Assembly (NCBI GenBank): GCA_902495955.1
Contig: CABUZE010000043.1
Coordinates: 1 to 7,035 of the forward strand
DNA: 7,035 nt
DNA from: an uncultured Collinsella sp.
GTDB lineage: Bacteria; Actinomycetota; Coriobacteriia; Coriobacteriales; Coriobacteriaceae
Direction: 5' to 3'
A model generated the notes under the pieces. That model was not told the DNA's origin, did not search any database, and saw only the letters and a program-made list of their open reading frames with translations. How positions within the stretch are numbered: the first letter of the stretch is position 1; each line of letters begins with the position of its first letter. A program made the position numbers and the translations under genes. Of the stretch, positions 6,005 to 7,035 are shown piece by piece.

Positions 6005-6451
6005 CTACAGCTGCTCGAGCATAGCGGTACAACCGGCGAGCACGTCGCGGTAGGTGGCATCGAAGTTGCCGGTGTACCAGGGGTCGGCCACGTCGCCGGG
6101 GCGCTCGGTCCAATCGAGCAGGCGCGAGATCTTGCCGTCGGGGTCGTCGCCAAAGATGCGACGCAGGCCACGGGCGTTCTCGCCATCCATATAGACAATG
6201 TGATCCCAGTCGCCATACTCCGCGCGACGTACCTGACGTGCGCGATGTGCGACGACGGGAATCCCAACCTCGCGTAGCTTGGCAACGGTACCGTGATGCG
6301 GCGGGTTGCCGATCTCCTCGGTCGAGGTCGCGGCAGAATCAATGACAAACTCGCCCGCGCGCCCGGCGCGGTGCACCAGCTCGGTAAACACCGACTCGGC
6401 CATCGTCGAGCGGCAGATGTTCCCATAGCAGACAAAGAGAACGCATTGCAT
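6005..6451 (-). CDS. Low-molecular-weight protein-tyrosine phosphatase
   Basis: A 148-aa cytoplasmic phosphatase of the LMW-PTP/arsenate-reductase fold, removing phosphate from protein tyrosine by a cysteinyl-phosphate intermediate. The P-loop is CYGNICRS at residues 8-15 (nucleophile Cys8, Arg14; CX5R), with an extra Cys13 as in many relatives. The general-acid loop is DPWY (Asp123-Tyr126). MDGENARGLR (88-97) is the region known from the family as MDxxN. The length is typical. The start at 6451 is chosen because GAAAGG lies 9 nt upstream and the family begins close to the P-loop; the in-frame extension to 6520 does not look like the family. Its 3' end faces the TIGR04076-like gene. In bacteria such enzymes often act on tyrosine kinases of capsule synthesis or stress signalling; the target here is unknown. 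An arsenate reductase is less likely given the DPWY loop. Confidence 0.93.
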   Translation of the reverse strand: MQCVLFVCYGNICRSTMAESVFTELVHRAGRAGEFVIDSAATSTEEIGNPPHHGTVAKLREVGIPVVAHRARQVRRAEYGDWDHIVYMDGENARGLRRIFGDDPDGKISRLLDWTERPGDVADPWYTGNFDATYRDVLAGCTAMLEQL

Positions 6452-6491
6452 ATGCGGTTTCCTTTCGATCGCCATCATCAAGCTCGAGTAT

Positions 6492-6583
6492 CGCATCTGC
6501 GCCCCGATGTGATGCGGCAAAGGGACGGGGTCAAATAGTTATTTCTACCTGCGATAATAACAAGATAAGACCTTTATCCCCAA
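6492..6583 (-). promoter_or_regulatory. Weak promoter candidate and leader of the phosphatase gene
   Basis: On the minus strand an extended -10 TG-T-TATTAT (TATTAT at 6554-6559) lies 18 bp from a poor -35 TTGGGG (6578-6583), predicting a start near 6548 and a leader of about 100 nt. That leader contains a 6-bp hairpin CGCATC/GATGCG (6492-6497 with 6511-6516). The promoter lies in the AT-rich, possibly foreign, DNA, so if real the insertion may have supplied or replaced it. Confidence 0.35.
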
Positions 6584-6733
6584 CACTTCTGCTGCATTCA
6601 ACGAGTTGAATGGCTCTAAAAATTAGTTTCCAATATAGGGAAGGAAATCCACTTTATTAAGGTCGGAAATCAGTCAAAAGTAACAGCAAAAGTAGTAAAA
6701 ACGTAGTACGGCTCAAATTTTTACTACCAATGT
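6541..6733. other. AT-rich gene-free edge of a probable integrated element
   Basis: Counted by eye this 193-bp stretch is about 35% GC, against roughly 60% in the neighbouring genes and 49% in the integrase fragment. It holds no gene. Visible structures are a CATTCAA/TTGAATG hairpin (6595-6612, loop CGAG), AAAAGTA twice at 12-bp spacing (6676-6682, 6688-6694) and the inverted repeat at 6692-6727. Lying next to an integrase end, it probably contains the junction between chromosome and element. Confidence 0.5.
6692..6727. repeat. 10-bp inverted repeat next to the integrase stop: candidate integrase site or weak terminator
   Basis: GTAGTAAAAA (6692-6701) and TTTTTACTAC (6718-6727) are perfect inverted repeats around a 16-nt loop, beginning only 6 bp after the integrase stop. 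On the minus strand the second arm is followed by TTTTG, so a weak terminator is possible. The AT-rich arms and the nearby AAAAGTA repeats also suit recombinase core or arm sites. Confidence 0.5.
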
Positions 6734-7035
6734 TTACCTGCGGTTTTGTTCAATAGCAAGCATCTCGTCTTGAATATCTTCAAGCCCAAGATGGGTGTAA
6801 ACGTTGTAGGTGGTGTTGATATCTGAGTGCCCCATAATGTATCTGAGCTTTGCTGGACTCATGCCAGCGCGTGCCATTCGGCTACAGAAAGTGTGCCTGA
6901 GCTGGTGCGGAGTTATATGGGGCAGTTCTTCCTTATAGATGCGGTTGTGCTTAATGATGGCGCGTTTGAGCCTATGCTCCCAATGCAGGGCAACGCATGG
7001 CATCTCATTCTTGTCTAGGCAGATGAAGCCCCTTA
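6734..7035 (-). CDS. Tyrosine recombinase/integrase, C-terminal part (cut by the window edge)
   Basis: The frame is open to the window edge and begins inside the catalytic domain; about 100 residues are visible. The pattern (LDKNEMP, then ALHWEHRLKRAIIKHN, then TPHQLRHTFCSRMA) resembles the Tn916/phage-type integrases of Gram-positive elements. Catalytic residues present are His and Arg of HQLRH, His of MGHSDINTT and the Tyr nucleophile of VYTHL, so the C-terminal half looks functional; the first Arg and the Lys lie outside the window. An ATG at 7003 is internal, not the start. This enzyme integrates and excises a mobile element by strand exchange. With the gene ending next to AT-rich repeats, the element most likely extends rightwards. 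The stop is a TAA at 6734-6736. Confidence 0.9.
   Translation of the reverse strand, partial: RGFICLDKNEMPCVALHWEHRLKRAIIKHNRIYKEELPHITPHQLRHTFCSRMARAGMSPAKLRYIMGHSDINTTYNVYTHLGLEDIQDEMLAIEQNRR

Noticed and set aside
6452..6520. Longer start of the phosphatase at 6520
   Set aside because: The family begins a few residues before the Cys-containing P-loop, and the ATG at 6451 has its own ribosome site.
6734..7003. The integrase as an 89-aa complete small gene starting at 7003
   Set aside because: The frame stays open to the window edge with integrase-like residues before that ATG, so it is an internal Met of a longer gene.

Overview
The window looks like chromosomal DNA of a high-GC Coriobacteriia gut bacterium, most likely Collinsella or a close relative. 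This is inferred from the GC-rich coding style, the gene complement and the many palindromic intergenic repeats; no 16S or other marker is present. Six complete protein genes and one gene cut by the right edge are supported. No rRNA, tRNA or CRISPR array is visible.

Left block (5-4320, minus strand): a three-gene operon read from right to left. A MarR-family regulator (3724-4227) is followed by two ABC exporter half-transporters (1917-3731 and 5-1924). Both junctions overlap by 8 nt (ATGATTAA and ATGAGTAA) and each downstream start has its own Shine-Dalgarno sequence. The half-transporters form a classic asymmetric pair: the 604-aa subunit has lost the catalytic Glu after Walker B and the H-loop His, and the 639-aa subunit keeps both but has an altered signature motif. 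A clear promoter (TTGACA, 17 bp, TAAATT) lies upstream of marR, with a palindrome across its -10, so the regulator probably represses its own operon.

Intergenic block (4321-4725): this lies between divergently transcribed units and holds three separate hairpin or inverted-repeat structures, including a 99-bp palindromic unit and a pair of perfect 21-bp arms. Because both flanking operons point away from it, these are unlikely to be terminators of either; they look like inserted repeat elements.

Middle block (4726-5872, plus strand): a PfkB/ribokinase-fold pyridoxal/pyridoxamine kinase overlaps by 8 nt (ATGAGTAA again) a 109-aa Cys/His-rich protein resembling the uncharacterised TIGR04076 family. 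A complex repeat fills the gap to the convergent gene at 6005.

Right block (6005-7035): a minus-strand low-molecular-weight protein-tyrosine phosphatase, then a stretch of about 35% GC with inverted and direct repeats, then the C-terminal part of a Tn916/phage-type tyrosine recombinase running off the right edge. This is probably the end of an integrated element that continues to the right. The most useful leads are the MarR operator, the palindromic repeats, the kinase/TIGR04076 coupling and the candidate attachment region. Nothing here proves a wholly new system.
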